Shown here: one piece after another, positions 17,759 through 26,732 of the stretch | Numbering within the stretch: position 1 is the first letter of the stretch | Layout: the number at the start of each line of letters is the position of its first letter | Assembly (NCBI GenBank): GCA_900549325.1 | Contig: UROI01000008.1 | Span: 1 to 45,228 of the forward strand | DNA from: an uncultured Mycoplasmatota bacterium | Lineage (GTDB): Bacteria; Bacillota_I; Bacilli_A; RF39; UBA660 | Direction of reading: 5' to 3' | Length of the DNA stretch: 45,228 bases | Program-made: the position numbers and the translations under genes | The notes under the pieces: generated by a model | Seen by the model: only the letters and a program-made list of their open reading frames with translations | What the model was told of the DNA's origin: nothing | The model's database searches: none

Positions 17759-18793
17759 TTATTCCACTACTACAAAGCCACTTGCTATAGGTCTTGTCTC
17801 TTCTCTGTTATCCCAGTTAAATGGATGATTAATAATCTTATCATTTACTACCATAACACTAGAGTTACCACCATCTAAATTTGAAGCATTATATGCATGA
17901 TATCTAAGTAATATTTTTACTAAATCATTCATATCAGCACCTTTACTCTTTAGACTTCGGCCATCTATAACTAGAAATAATACTATACCATCTTTTCTCT
18001 GTGCAATAGCAGTTCTCGGATGGACTCCATATCCACCATTACCATTTATAAATGAACTCTTACCATTTACTATTAAAAATGGTCCAAACTCTACAGCATC
18101 TCTAATACCCATTGCTATAGCTTCATTGGCACTAATTTTACCTAAATATAACTTATTATCATTAGTAAATCCAACTATTCCTCCACCATAATAACTTCTT
18201 CCATAATTGCTCACTATTTTACCATTAGAAATTACTGTTCCAAGAGCTTGTCCACCATTACTTTTTCCTTCTATATCAACAAAGCCACCACCATTAATAG
18301 CAAGTACTGCTCCTTCTCTCTTAGCCATATCAACTAGATACTCCCCAGAAGTTCCAAGATTCTTACTATAAGTTACCTTTATTTTTGAAGGGTCATACAC
18401 TGCAGCTAAATATCCAGAATAACCATCTTCATCTATCTCGATAATCTTATATACATCATTCTTATTTCTATCTAGTATCTCCCTATCATAATCATCAATA
18501 TATTCATTCTCATCAGCAGTAATTAAACTAGTATCGGTATCAAAGTCAGGTTCCACCGTACTATGATGTGATAATATTTCTTCTATTCTATCCATATTAT
18601 AAAAGGTAGTAGCCAAATACTGATGATTCATTGTCCCCATTGCCGTTGTAACTAGCCAGTCTCTAAACCCATTATAAGGTCCATATAAAAGAAATAAAAC
18701 CGTAATAGCTATAACATCACAAAAAGATAAAATAATCATAAATATATTATCTCTCTTGTTAGTATTCTTTTCCTTCTTATCCTTATTTTCCAT
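17759..18793 (-). CDS. Membrane-anchored phosphodiester glycosidase (NAGPA-domain) protein
   Basis: 344 residues. A charged cytosolic N-terminus and one membrane segment (about 19-42) are followed by an extracellular domain of the NAGPA/phosphodiester glycosidase family (PF09992, COG4632). Seen motifs are GAVLAINGGGF near residue 170, GGQALGTVISNGKIVSN, EFGPFLIVNGK, HPRTAIAQRKDGIVLFLVIDGR and NLDGGNSSVMVVN near the C-terminus. Family members are linked to exopolysaccharide metabolism and to cleaving sugar-1-phosphodiester linkages. The gene is 28 bases downstream of the FtsK-like gene and ends at a strong terminator, so it appears to be the last cistron of a gpmI operon. The ATG has TAGGAAG upstream. 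Confidence 0.85.
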   Translation of the reverse strand: MENKDKKEKNTNKRDNIFMIILSFCDVIAITVLFLLYGPYNGFRDWLVTTAMGTMNHQYLATTFYNMDRIEEILSHHSTVEPDFDTDTSLITADENEYIDDYDREILDRNKNDVYKIIEIDEDGYSGYLAAVYDPSKIKVTYSKNLGTSGEYLVDMAKREGAVLAINGGGFVDIEGKSNGGQALGTVISNGKIVSNYGRSYYGGGIVGFTNDNKLYLGKISANEAIAMGIRDAVEFGPFLIVNGKSSFINGNGGYGVHPRTAIAQRKDGIVLFLVIDGRSLKSKGADMNDLVKILLRYHAYNASNLDGGNSSVMVVNDKIINHPFNWDNREETRPIASGFVVVE

Positions 18794-18821
18794 ATTATAC
18801 TTCCTAACTACTATTATATTG

Positions 18822-19838
18822 CTATTTATTATCTGTAATATACCTGCAAACTCTTTCTATTTCATCATCTTCTATCATAGGAGTGCTCATTCTAATTAAA
18901 TTCTTATCATTATTTAAATACATTCCATCATTACCCAAACTACCCTTGATAGCCTTACCTAAAAACATATTATATTCTCCTCTTGAAGTAAGATAAAAAC
19001 TAATCTTTGATACATTATCTTTATTAAATAAATCATAAGTATCATCTTCAAGTACACTATCCGTAGATACTACTAAATATATCCCCATAGTACTACCAAC
19101 TTCTAATAAATAATTAATATCATCTTTAACACTATTATCAAGTTTTAATATTTCATATATCTCATCAATAAATACTACCATCTTATCTCTAACATTATTC
19201 TTTACTCTATCTTCAAATTCTCTTCTAAGTAAATTAATCTTTAGAATAATATCTTCTTCTTTATTAACAACTTCACATACATCACTATATAGATTATAAT
19301 TAATACCTTGTGAATCAAGTATAACTACTTTAACATCACTATAATTAATTAAAATATTCATAATAATATCATTAAATAAATTAGTTTTACCAGTACCACT
19401 AACACCAGTAACCAATAGACTCTTTTCCTTATCAAAATCAAAAGTAACTAATTTATCATATTCATCAAGACCTAATACCACCTTAAAATCATTATCTACT
19501 TTATAATCCTCTAATACTTCTTTTAAACATAAAATATCTTTCTTCATATTATCAACTTTAATAAATATCTCATTATCTTTTACTTTATTCATAACTAGTT
19601 CAGATACGTTAATTCCTAAAGATAAAGCAATTTCTTTCTTTAATTCTAAAATATCATCATAAGTCTTATCATCATTCCAAGTAATATGATAAACAGTAAT
19701 ACTCCTATAAACTTCATAAGTAACTTTCGGATTAAAACCAAAAGCCTGCAAAGTATTATGTAAATTACTAACAAATAAATCAGCATTTAATATATTTCTA
19801 GTATTATCTGACTTAGGATTATTAAGTAACTTTAACAT
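18822..19838 (-). CDS. Short FtsK/SpoIIIE-type ATPase without membrane and gamma domains
   Basis: 338 residues. Residues about 25-100 resemble the FtsK alpha subdomain (VTYEVYRSITVYHITW, LGINVSELV). The motor follows with Walker A GVSGTGKT (145-152), a VVILDSQG strand, and Walker B VVFIDE (221-226). There are no membrane segments and no winged-helix gamma domain, and the protein is less than half the size of a chromosomal FtsK. The role is unclear: a soluble DNA- or protein-pumping ATPase is possible, but the family also includes type VII secretion and conjugation motors. Its ATG shares one base with the gpmI stop (TAATG), giving translational coupling to a glycolytic gene. Confidence 0.75.
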   Translation of the reverse strand: MLKLLNNPKSDNTRNILNADLFVSNLHNTLQAFGFNPKVTYEVYRSITVYHITWNDDKTYDDILELKKEIALSLGINVSELVMNKVKDNEIFIKVDNMKKDILCLKEVLEDYKVDNDFKVVLGLDEYDKLVTFDFDKEKSLLVTGVSGTGKTNLFNDIIMNILINYSDVKVVILDSQGINYNLYSDVCEVVNKEEDIILKINLLRREFEDRVKNNVRDKMVVFIDEIYEILKLDNSVKDDINYLLEVGSTMGIYLVVSTDSVLEDDTYDLFNKDNVSKISFYLTSRGEYNMFLGKAIKGSLGNDGMYLNNDKNLIRMSTPMIEDDEIERVCRYITDNK

Positions 19839-21352
19839 TATTTAACCTTCTTTCTATTTTTAATAAGTATGTTGCCAGTCATTTCCTTAGGTATATCAAG
19901 TCCCATTAAAAATAATACACTAGGAGCTATATCGCATAAACTACCATCTAATAATTTTAATCTTTTATCTGTAATAATACATGGTACTCTATTAGTGGTA
20001 TGACTAGTATTAACACTACCATCTTTATTTCTCATAACTTCACAGTTACCATGATCAGCCGTAATAATCATCGTATATTCATCTAATGATATATTATCAA
20101 GTATCTTACCAATACAAGAATCTACTGTTTCCACTGCTTTTACTGCAGCATTATAATCACCAGTATGACCTACCATATCACCATTAGCAAAATTAAGTAT
20201 TATTAAATCTTCTTTATTTTCTGTAATTTCTTTTACTAAAGAAGCTGTAATCATATTCGCAGACATTTCAGGTTCTAAATCATAAGTAGCCACTTTAGGA
20301 CTAGGTACTAATATTCTTTTTTCGCCTTCAAATATCACATCACTACCACCATTTATAAAGTAAGTAACGTGTGCATACTTCTCAGTTTCTGCTATTCTAA
20401 GTTGTGTAAGACCTTTACTAGATATATATTCACCAATAGTATTAGTAAGTACCGGATGTTCAAAAGCCATAGGACAAAGTACTGTATCAGTAACTTTCAT
20501 CATTGTAACAACCTTTAAATTATTAATTTTATTTCTCTTAAAACATTCATAATCATCATTAGTAAATATACTACCAAGTTCTCTTAATCTATCAGGTCTA
20601 AAGTTAAAGAATATAATACCATCATTATCTCTTATTAAACCATTTCTATCAGTAGTCGTAGGTACAATAAACTCATCAGTAATATCATTCTTTTGACTAT
20701 CATACCAAACCTTCTTAACTTCTCTTACTTCAGTACCAATAACCATTGCATTATATGCCTTTTCTACTCTATCAAACCTATTATCTCTATCCATACCATA
20801 ATATCTACCACCAATTGAGGCAATACTACCTATACCAATAGTTTTAAGTTTCTTTTCTAAAGTCTCAATATATTTAATTCCACTAGTGGGACTAACATCT
20901 CTACCATCGGTAAATATATGAATATAAACATTTTTAACACCATTATTTTTAATCATATCAAGTAAAGCAAATAAATGATTAATATGTGAATGAACTCCTC
21001 CATCAGAAAGAAGTCCTATTAAATGAATATTAGAATTATTATCTTTAACATGATTAATTACTTTTAATATTTCATTATTATTATAAAAACTTTTATCTTT
21101 TATCTTACTATTTATAAGTTCTAAAGACTGATATACTACTCTTCCTGCCCCTATATTAGTATGACCTACTTCACTATTACCCATTTGACCTCTAGGAAGT
21201 CCTACATATGTTCCTGAAGCTTCAAGTTCACTATGTGGATATGTCTTCCATAATTTATCTAGATTAGGAGTTTTAGCATTATATAAAGCATTATATTTTT
21301 TTTCTTTAGTAAGCCCTACTCCATCCATAATACAAAGTAATATTTTTTTCAT
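19838..21352 (-). CDS. gpmI: 2,3-bisphosphoglycerate-independent phosphoglycerate mutase
   Basis: 504 residues, full length for iPGM. The alkaline-phosphatase-superfamily metal site starts at Asp10 (LLCIMDGVG), and the phosphoserine nucleophile is Ser60 in GQMGNSEVGH. Further motifs are FTDGRDVSP, GRYYGMDRDNRFDR, FFNFRPDR, NFANGDMVGHTGD and ITADHGNCE. It interconverts 3- and 2-phosphoglycerate in glycolysis using two Mn ions. ATG with AGGTGATGATAA upstream, behind a TTGAAA-17-TATAAT promoter. It is not next to other glycolytic genes (pgk, tpi, eno) here, which is unusual for Bacilli; instead it heads an operon with an FtsK-like and a NAGPA protein. Confidence 0.96.
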   Translation of the reverse strand: MKKILLCIMDGVGLTKEKKYNALYNAKTPNLDKLWKTYPHSELEASGTYVGLPRGQMGNSEVGHTNIGAGRVVYQSLELINSKIKDKSFYNNNEILKVINHVKDNNSNIHLIGLLSDGGVHSHINHLFALLDMIKNNGVKNVYIHIFTDGRDVSPTSGIKYIETLEKKLKTIGIGSIASIGGRYYGMDRDNRFDRVEKAYNAMVIGTEVREVKKVWYDSQKNDITDEFIVPTTTDRNGLIRDNDGIIFFNFRPDRLRELGSIFTNDDYECFKRNKINNLKVVTMMKVTDTVLCPMAFEHPVLTNTIGEYISSKGLTQLRIAETEKYAHVTYFINGGSDVIFEGEKRILVPSPKVATYDLEPEMSANMITASLVKEITENKEDLIILNFANGDMVGHTGDYNAAVKAVETVDSCIGKILDNISLDEYTMIITADHGNCEVMRNKDGSVNTSHTTNRVPCIITDKRLKLLDGSLCDIAPSVLFLMGLDIPKEMTGNILIKNRKKVK

Positions 21353-21377
21353 TTATCATCACCTATTTTCCTACCTA

Positions 21378-21406
21378 ATTATATCTAATTATTTATAGTT
21401 TTTCAA
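21378..21406 (-). promoter_or_regulatory. Sigma-A promoter of the gpmI operon
   Basis: On the minus strand: TTGAAA (21401-21406), 17 bp, TATAAT (21378-21383), 25 bases before the gpmI ATG. It lies between paired-hairpin element A and the gene. Confidence 0.8.
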
Positions 21407-21438
21407 TATATTAAATATAAATTTACATTATTTTTATT

Positions 21439-21499
21439 CTAGTGAAGCCTAAAGTCTTCCCTAGCAATTTAGAGCCTATTAATAATAGTCTCTAAATTG
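21439..21499. repeat. Paired-hairpin element A
   Basis: Two directly abutting imperfect palindromes. A1 has arms CTAGTGAAG (21439-21447) and CTTCCCTAG (21456-21464) around the core CCTAAAGT. A2 has ten-base perfect arms (21465-21474, 21490-21499) around a core that starts CCT, ends AGT and contains an inner CTATT/AATAG stem. In both, an unpaired C faces an unpaired T between outer and inner stems. It shares architecture, but not arm sequence, with elements at 36749 and 45147. It lies upstream of the gpmI promoter. Confidence 0.7.
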
Positions 21500-21516
21500 A
21501 ATCTTTTAGGGTTATT

Positions 21517-21550
21517 AAAAAGTTAGTTCGTCTTGGCAAACTAACTTTTT
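21517..21550. terminator. Symmetric hairpin, possible second terminator after the lipoprotein gene
   Basis: Twelve-base perfect arms (21517-21528, 21539-21550) enclose a ten-base loop. Arms begin and end with five A/T, so it could act on either strand. It lies between the lipoprotein terminator and hairpin element A. Confidence 0.5.
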
Positions 21551-21572
21551 ACAATTACCATTTACCAAAAAA

Positions 21573-21597
21573 GAAAAAGCAAGTTTTTTACTTGCTT
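21573..21597 (-). terminator. Intrinsic terminator of the lipoprotein gene
   Basis: Arms AAGCAAGT and ACTTGCTT (minus strand, 21590-21597 and 21577-21584) with a five-base loop are followed by a T-rich run. The hairpin overlaps the stop codon. Confidence 0.85.
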
Positions 21598-22646
21598 ACT
21601 GGTAATACTGATATACTTCTTGCTATATCAAGTAATTCACTTTTAGATAGTTTATCACTAACTACATAATACTCTATATTATTATCAATCCAATTTACAG
21701 AATTATCATTAACTATAGCCACCGTTGAAGCCATTAATTCAAGTTCACCATATGTAGGAACTATTAAATGTTCTTTTTCATAAGTAACTGTCTCTTCAAT
21801 TAACATAAATGGATTATCACCGTCAAATGTAAGAATTAATCTTTCTCCATTATCTTTGCTTACTTTTTCCTTATTAGAAAGATAAGTATTAACAGGTAAA
21901 TACATTGGATAAATAACATCCTCTATTGTACTAGTTTGTTTAGTTTCCGTAGTCTTATCTTTATCAGTATTTGTATTAGTATTATTTTCAGTAGTCTTAT
22001 TGCCATTTGGAGTTTCTTCTTTAACATCTATAATTTCTTTTAAGTCAAAATAATTATCATTAAATTTACTACTTAAATCTATCTTATCAAAATTCATAGT
22101 AATTTGCGCTGTTCCATTAGTATCCATAACTGTAACTTTCTTTATATTAGCATCTTTATCTAGTAGTATTTCTTGTTTAACTAGTTTTTCATTATTTGGA
22201 TAATTAGCACCTACTACTATCTTATAATTATCACCATCTTTAGTAAATGTTCTATTTTCATCACTTAAAATATCGTCAAGTAATGGCTTAAGTAAATAAA
22301 CTTGTGAATTATTATAAGGCCAATCACTTTGAAATTTAAAACTCTTATTAATTCTTGGTGTAACAACATATACACCATCAGAATTACGAAGAATTATTTG
22401 TTCATGATTATTAACCTTATTAGTTAAATTAACCTTATAATTATCTCCCTTAGCATAAGATACTTTAACATCATAAGTATATAAGTCTTCATTATTAACT
22501 ATCTCTAAAGTACCTTCAATATAGTAAGATTTAGAATTATTAATCTTTTTCTCTAAATCTTTTATAATACTACTTTCACTAGTCTTACCACATCCTGATA
22601 ATAGAAACACTCCCACTAGTAGTATAAACAAAATTTTCTTTTTCAT
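21588..22646 (-). CDS. LolA-like lipoprotein
   Basis: 352 residues. The signal peptide ends in a clear lipobox (LLSGC, Cys near residue 19), so the protein is lipid-anchored outside the membrane. Residues about 25-210 have the beta-rich pattern of LolA/YdcC-like proteins (COG2834: YYIEGTLEIV, YKVNLTNK, KKVTVMDTNGTAQITMNFDKID). A Thr/Asn/Lys-rich linker (about 215-240) joins a second domain resembling DUF4367 (IEYYVVSDKLSKSELLDIARSI). In Bacillus this family is tied to envelope or spore lipoproteins, but the substrate here is unknown. ATG with AAGGAGG 4 bases upstream. Transcribed divergently from the DUF378 gene. Confidence 0.75.
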   Translation of the reverse strand: MKKKILFILLVGVFLLSGCGKTSESSIIKDLEKKINNSKSYYIEGTLEIVNNEDLYTYDVKVSYAKGDNYKVNLTNKVNNHEQIILRNSDGVYVVTPRINKSFKFQSDWPYNNSQVYLLKPLLDDILSDENRTFTKDGDNYKIVVGANYPNNEKLVKQEILLDKDANIKKVTVMDTNGTAQITMNFDKIDLSSKFNDNYFDLKEIIDVKEETPNGNKTTENNTNTNTDKDKTTETKQTSTIEDVIYPMYLPVNTYLSNKEKVSKDNGERLILTFDGDNPFMLIEETVTYEKEHLIVPTYGELELMASTVAIVNDNSVNWIDNNIEYYVVSDKLSKSELLDIARSISVLPVSK

Positions 22647-22749
22647 TAGTCCTCCTTCTTTCTAATCAATTATATTAATTAAAATTTCTAATATGATGAA
22701 TAAATTAACAATTTTTGTACAAAATAAAAGTAAAAAGGAGGATAATTAT

Positions 22750-22944
22750 ATGAATACATTATACAAAATAGCCTTAGCTTTAGGTATTATAGGTTGTGTA
22801 AACTGGGGATTAGTAGGAATATTTAATTTCAATCTAGTAGAATACCTATTTGGTGATGGTACTCTTCTTACAAGAATAATATACATACTAGTATTAATAT
22901 CTGGTCTCATTAGTCTTGGTATATTTACTAAAGATTTAGATTAA
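22750..22944 (+). CDS. DUF378 (YuzA-like) small membrane protein
   Basis: 64 residues with two membrane helices. It shows the DUF378 signature GCVNWGLVGIFNFNLVEYLFG between them. Function unknown; common in Bacillota. The start is the ATG at 22750, preceded by AAGGAGG 8 bases upstream. An in-frame ATG at 22693 would add 19 charged residues without a ribosome-binding site and is rejected. Followed by a hairpin with a T-run. The gene stands alone between a divergent lipoprotein gene and recU. Confidence 0.88.
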   Translation: MNTLYKIALALGIIGCVNWGLVGIFNFNLVEYLFGDGTLLTRIIYILVLISGLISLGIFTKDLD

Positions 22945-22959
22945 AATAAGATAACTATT

Positions 22960-22995
22960 AAAAGTTATTTTGCATAAAGCAGGATAACTTTTTAA
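22960..22995 (+). terminator. Intrinsic terminator of the DUF378 gene
   Basis: Nine-base arms AAAAGTTAT (22960-22968) and ATAACTTTT (22984-22992), with a small GC/GC pair in the loop, are followed by T-rich sequence, 16 bases after the stop codon. Confidence 0.7.
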
Positions 22996-23059
22996 TTTAT
23001 ACAAATGTCAATTTTAAATTATTTATTAAAGTTATATAGATTTTTTCCATAATATATAG

Positions 23060-23065
23060 TATAAT
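23060..23065 (+). promoter_or_regulatory. -10 element of the recU-PBP operon
   Basis: TATAAT at 23060-23065, 17 bases before the TTG start of recU. No convincing -35 is seen at 16-18 bp upstream (TAGATT at best). Confidence 0.5.
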
Positions 23066-23081
23066 TAAGTAGGTGATATTT

Positions 23082-23627
23082 TTGAATATTAGGACAAACT
23101 TTAATAGTAGTTTTGCTAATCGTGGTATGTCATTAGAAAATGATATAAATGAAACAAACAAATACTATATTGATTATGATATTGCTTTAATATATAAGAA
23201 ACCTACGCCTATTAGAATAACAAAAACTAATTATAAAAATATGCGAATAACTGATGGCTTTTTTGAAAGTCCATCTACTCTCGACTATAATGGTGTATAT
23301 AAAGGATATTATATTGAGTTTGATGCCAAAGAAACACAGAGTAAAACAAGTTTTCCAATAGATAATATTCATAAACATCAAATAGAATATATAAAGAAAG
23401 TAATAAAACATCATGGTATTGTCTTTTTAATAGTAAGATTTTCTACTTTAAATAGAGATTTTATTATAAAAGGAAAAGACATAATTGATTTTATAAATAA
23501 TAATGAAAGAAAATCAATACCACTATCCTACTTTGAAAATAATACTTATGAAATAGGAATTAAATATGCTCCAAGACTAGATTATATTAAAATTGTAGAT
23601 AAACTAATAAATGAACATAATAATTAG
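23082..23627 (+). CDS. recU: Holliday junction resolvase RecU
   Basis: 181 residues from a TTG start at 23082, which has AGGTG 8 bases upstream. A GTG at 23073 lies within that site. It matches RecU closely: NRGMSLENDINETNKYY, ALIYKKPTPIRI, STLDYNGVYKGYYIEFDAKETQSKTSFP (nuclease core with Asp, Glu, Lys in E/D-x-K form), HKHQIEYIKKVIKHHGIVFLIVRF. RecU resolves recombination intermediates in Bacilli and is typically encoded directly upstream of a class A PBP (ponA), as here. It overlaps the next reading frame by 17 bases. Confidence 0.95.
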   Translation: MNIRTNFNSSFANRGMSLENDINETNKYYIDYDIALIYKKPTPIRITKTNYKNMRITDGFFESPSTLDYNGVYKGYYIEFDAKETQSKTSFPIDNIHKHQIEYIKKVIKHHGIVFLIVRFSTLNRDFIIKGKDIIDFINNNERKSIPLSYFENNTYEIGIKYAPRLDYIKIVDKLINEHNN

Positions 23628-26600
23628 CATACTATTTGCAATAATAACTATTTTAAGCATTATAATTTTCAAAGTAAAAGGATTACTTATATTAATTATT
23701 ACTTTACCATTATATATTATATACCTTAATTCAAATAAAATAATAGATATCATAAAAAAGAAAAAAGAAGGTAATAATAAAGATAATTTATTAGAAAGAA
23801 AGGAAGTTGAATTTGTGAGTTCAAGCAGTAGAAGAGGAAAGGTAAAAGACGATAAAAAGAAAAAAACTAAACCTCAAAAGAAAAAATCAAACAATAAACC
23901 AAGAGACAAAAAAGAAAAAAAGAGCAGTAATAAGAAAAACATTATTAGAAAGATATTAACTATCTTATTAGGATTTGCTATCTTCTGTGTATTTGCAGCA
24001 GCAGCATTTATGATTTATATTGTAATTAGTACATCAAACTTTGATCCTAATGCTTTAGTAAATCAAGACCAAACAGTATTATATGATAAAGATGGTAATG
24101 AATTTGCTACATTAGGAGTACAAAAAAGAGAATCAGTAACTTATGATCAATTACCACAAGTACTTGTGGATGCTATCGTAGCCACTGAAGATTCTAGATA
24201 CTATCAGCATAATGGTGTTGATATGGCAAGATTCTTAAAGGCAACTGCATTAAACTTAATTGGTAGAGATGATGCCGGTGGTGCATCTACCCTAACCATG
24301 CAGACCGTAAAAAATAATCTTACAAAAAAAGATAATCTAGAAACAAGTAAAATCAAAAAAATAATAAGAAAGTTCCAAGACGTATATCTATCAGTATTCT
24401 TCATGGAAAGAAAATATTCTAAAGAAGAAATATTAGAGTTCTATGTAAATGATAGCTGCCTTGGTGGTAATGTTTATGGAGTTGAAGAAGCTAGTAAATA
24501 TTATTTTGGTAAAGATGTTTCAGAATTAAGTCTTCCTGAAGCCGCTATGATAGCAGGTATGTATCAAGCGCCAAATAAATATAACCCATATAAAAATCCA
24601 GATAAAGCAGCCGAGAGAAGAAACACCGTTTTAAAATTAATGGTTAGACACGGATATATAACTGAAGACGAAATGAAAATGGCACAAGCCGTATCAATAG
24701 AAAGTATGTTAGTAGGAGCTAAAGCCGATACTGATTACCAAGGATATGTTGATACTGTAATAGATGAAGTAGAAAAATTAACTGGTGAAAATCCTGTTAT
24801 AGTACCAATGAAAATATATACAGCACTTGATAGAAGTATCCAAGATGGTATTAATGATATTCTAAATGGAACATCATATAAAAACTGGGTAAATGATGAT
24901 ATTCAAGCAGGTATCGCTGTAACAAATGTTAATGATGGTACAATCGTTGCTGCAGGAGCAGGAAGAAATCGTGAAGGAAAAAGAACATTTAACTTTGCTA
25001 CCCAAGCTTATAGGCAACCAGGAAGTACTGCTAAACCACTATTTGATTATGGTCCAGGATTTGAATACAATGATTTTTCTACATATACCTTATTCAATGA
25101 TGAACCTTGGACATATACAAATGGTCCATCAGTAGGAAACTGGGATAATAAATATCAAGGATTAATAACATTAAGACAAGCACTAAGCGTATCAAGAAAC
25201 GTTCCAGCATTAAAAGCATTCCAGCAAGTAGACAAAAAGAACATTGCAAAATTTGTTAGTTCTCTAGGAATAGATATTGCTTATAGTACAAAAGATGAAA
25301 ATTATAAAAAATATGACAATGGCGGAGATAACATATTAAATGAAGCTTACTCAATTGGTGGTATGTCCTTCGGTGTAACTCCACTACAAATGGCTGAAGC
25401 TTATGCAAGTTTTGCAAACGGTGGTTACCACATAGAAGCACATGCTGTTGTCAAAATAGAATATCGTAATTCAGATAAAACAATAGTAACAAGTGAATTA
25501 GAAGAATATCAAAAAGAAAAAGTAATGTCAGATTCAACTGCTTACTTAATGAATAATGTTCTTCAATATGCTGTTGAACATGCCTTTAATGGAGGAGCTA
25601 GAGTTTATGGTTCCACAGTAGCAGCTAAAACAGGTACTTCTAACCTAGATGAAGCAACTTGTAGAGCAAAAGGTATTCCAGTAGGATCTGTTGGTGATCT
25701 TTGGACAGTAGCTTATACTCCAGAATATTCTGTAGCATTATGGTATGGTTATAAAGAAAATGATAGTACCCACTACTTAGGTAGTGCAAGTTATCCTAAA
25801 GATGACTTAATGAGTGCAGTTATAAAAACAATACCTAAGACTACTAAAAAATGGGAAATACCTTCTTCAGTAGTTGCAGTAACTGTTGAAAAAGAAACAT
25901 GGCCCGCACAATTAGCTAGTGAATACACACCAGATAATATGAAACTTACGGAATACTTCAAGAAAGGTACACAACCTACTGAAGTATCACAAAGATATGC
26001 TAAATTACCTGCAGTAACAAACCTAAAGAGTACAAAAGAAAGCAGTAGTTACAAGTTAACTTGGAATTTCAAGACACCTGATGTATTAGATAGTGCATAT
26101 TTAAGTAAATACTTTAGTAATTCTGTATATGGTAATCAATCAGCTAACTATCTTCAAGCAAGATTAGACTACAACAATAATACTCTTGGAGGATTTGGCT
26201 TTGGTATCTATCAAAAAACAAGTACTGGTAATCTTGAATTAATAGACTTCATAGATAGCAAGAGTACTGAATATACTTACAAACCTAAAACAAGTGGTAC
26301 TATAGATATCGTTGTTCGTGCAGAATACAAAAACTTCAAAGATAATGCTAGTGATGAAACCAAAATTACAATTAGTACTAATGGCATTATAAATAATGAT
26401 AAAGATTTGAATGTATCACTATCAGGCAATAGTTCATTATCCGTAGCAAAAGGAAAATATTCTGAAAGTGGAATTATTGCTAAATATAATGATAAAGATG
26501 TAACTACTTCAAGTGAAATAACATATTCATTTGATGGTAATACATATAAATCCAAATCAGATCTAGAGTCTGAAATAAATAAACTCGAAGTTGGTAAAGA

Positions 26601-26679
26601 AGTAGAAATAACCTACTCTGTTACATATAACAAAATAACTAAAAAGATAACAAGAAAGATAAAAATAATCGAAGGATAA
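23611..26679 (+). CDS. Class A penicillin-binding protein (PBP1A/PonA type)
   Basis: 1022 residues as the longest frame. The N-terminus holds two hydrophobic segments (about 2-45), a very Lys-rich cytosolic stretch (70-110) and a membrane anchor (about 112-140). The GT51 glycosyltransferase follows, with catalytic EDSRYYQHNG (Glu193). The transpeptidase has STAK (472-475), SRN and KTGTS (from 673). The C-terminus has fibronectin-like and other beta-rich repeats (from about 800) probably in the wall. It polymerises and crosslinks peptidoglycan. An alternative start is GTG at 23815 (residue 69), which has AAAGGAAG upstream, whereas the ATG at 23611 has no ribosome-binding site and overlaps recU. 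Starting at the GTG would give the usual single-anchor PBP topology. Confidence 0.93.
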   Translation: MNIIISILFAIITILSIIIFKVKGLLILIITLPLYIIYLNSNKIIDIIKKKKEGNNKDNLLERKEVEFVSSSSRRGKVKDDKKKKTKPQKKKSNNKPRDKKEKKSSNKKNIIRKILTILLGFAIFCVFAAAAFMIYIVISTSNFDPNALVNQDQTVLYDKDGNEFATLGVQKRESVTYDQLPQVLVDAIVATEDSRYYQHNGVDMARFLKATALNLIGRDDAGGASTLTMQTVKNNLTKKDNLETSKIKKIIRKFQDVYLSVFFMERKYSKEEILEFYVNDSCLGGNVYGVEEASKYYFGKDVSELSLPEAAMIAGMYQAPNKYNPYKNPDKAAERRNTVLKLMVRHGYITEDEMKMAQAVSIESMLVGAKADTDYQGYVDTVIDEVEKLTGENPVIVPMKIYTALDRSIQDGINDILNGTSYKNWVNDDIQAGIAVTNVNDGTIVAAGAGRNREGKRTFNFATQAYRQPGSTAKPLFDYGPGFEYNDFSTYTLFNDEPWTYTNGPSVGNWDNKYQGLITLRQALSVSRNVPALKAFQQVDKKNIAKFVSSLGIDIAYSTKDENYKKYDNGGDNILNEAYSIGGMSFGVTPLQMAEAYASFANGGYHIEAHAVVKIEYRNSDKTIVTSELEEYQKEKVMSDSTAYLMNNVLQYAVEHAFNGGARVYGSTVAAKTGTSNLDEATCRAKGIPVGSVGDLWTVAYTPEYSVALWYGYKENDSTHYLGSASYPKDDLMSAVIKTIPKTTKKWEIPSSVVAVTVEKETWPAQLASEYTPDNMKLTEYFKKGTQPTEVSQRYAKLPAVTNLKSTKESSSYKLTWNFKTPDVLDSAYLSKYFSNSVYGNQSANYLQARLDYNNNTLGGFGFGIYQKTSTGNLELIDFIDSKSTEYTYKPKTSGTIDIVVRAEYKNFKDNASDETKITISTNGIINNDKDLNVSLSGNSSLSVAKGKYSESGIIAKYNDKDVTTSSEITYSFDGNTYKSKSDLESEINKLEVGKEVEITYSVTYNKITKKITRKIKIIEG

Positions 26680-26698
26680 AAAATCCTTCGATTTTTGT
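26667..26698 (+). terminator. Intrinsic terminator of the recU-PBP operon
   Basis: Eleven-base perfect arms AATCGAAGGAT (26667-26677) and its complement (26683-26693), loop AAAAA, followed by T-rich sequence. It includes the last PBP codons and the stop. Confidence 0.92.
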
Positions 26699-26702
26699 TT
26701 CT

Positions 26703-26732
26703 AAAAAAAACAGTTATACATTACATATAACT
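26703..26732 (-). terminator. Intrinsic terminator of murF
   Basis: Arms AGTTATA and TATAACT (26726-26732, 26712-26718) are followed on the minus strand by G and eight T. It lies back to back with the PBP terminator in the convergent gap. Confidence 0.8.

Noticed and set aside
21420..21560. T-box or other riboswitch upstream of gpmI
   Set aside because: No T-box motif, and a good promoter lies between the hairpins and gpmI, so they are probably not in its leader.
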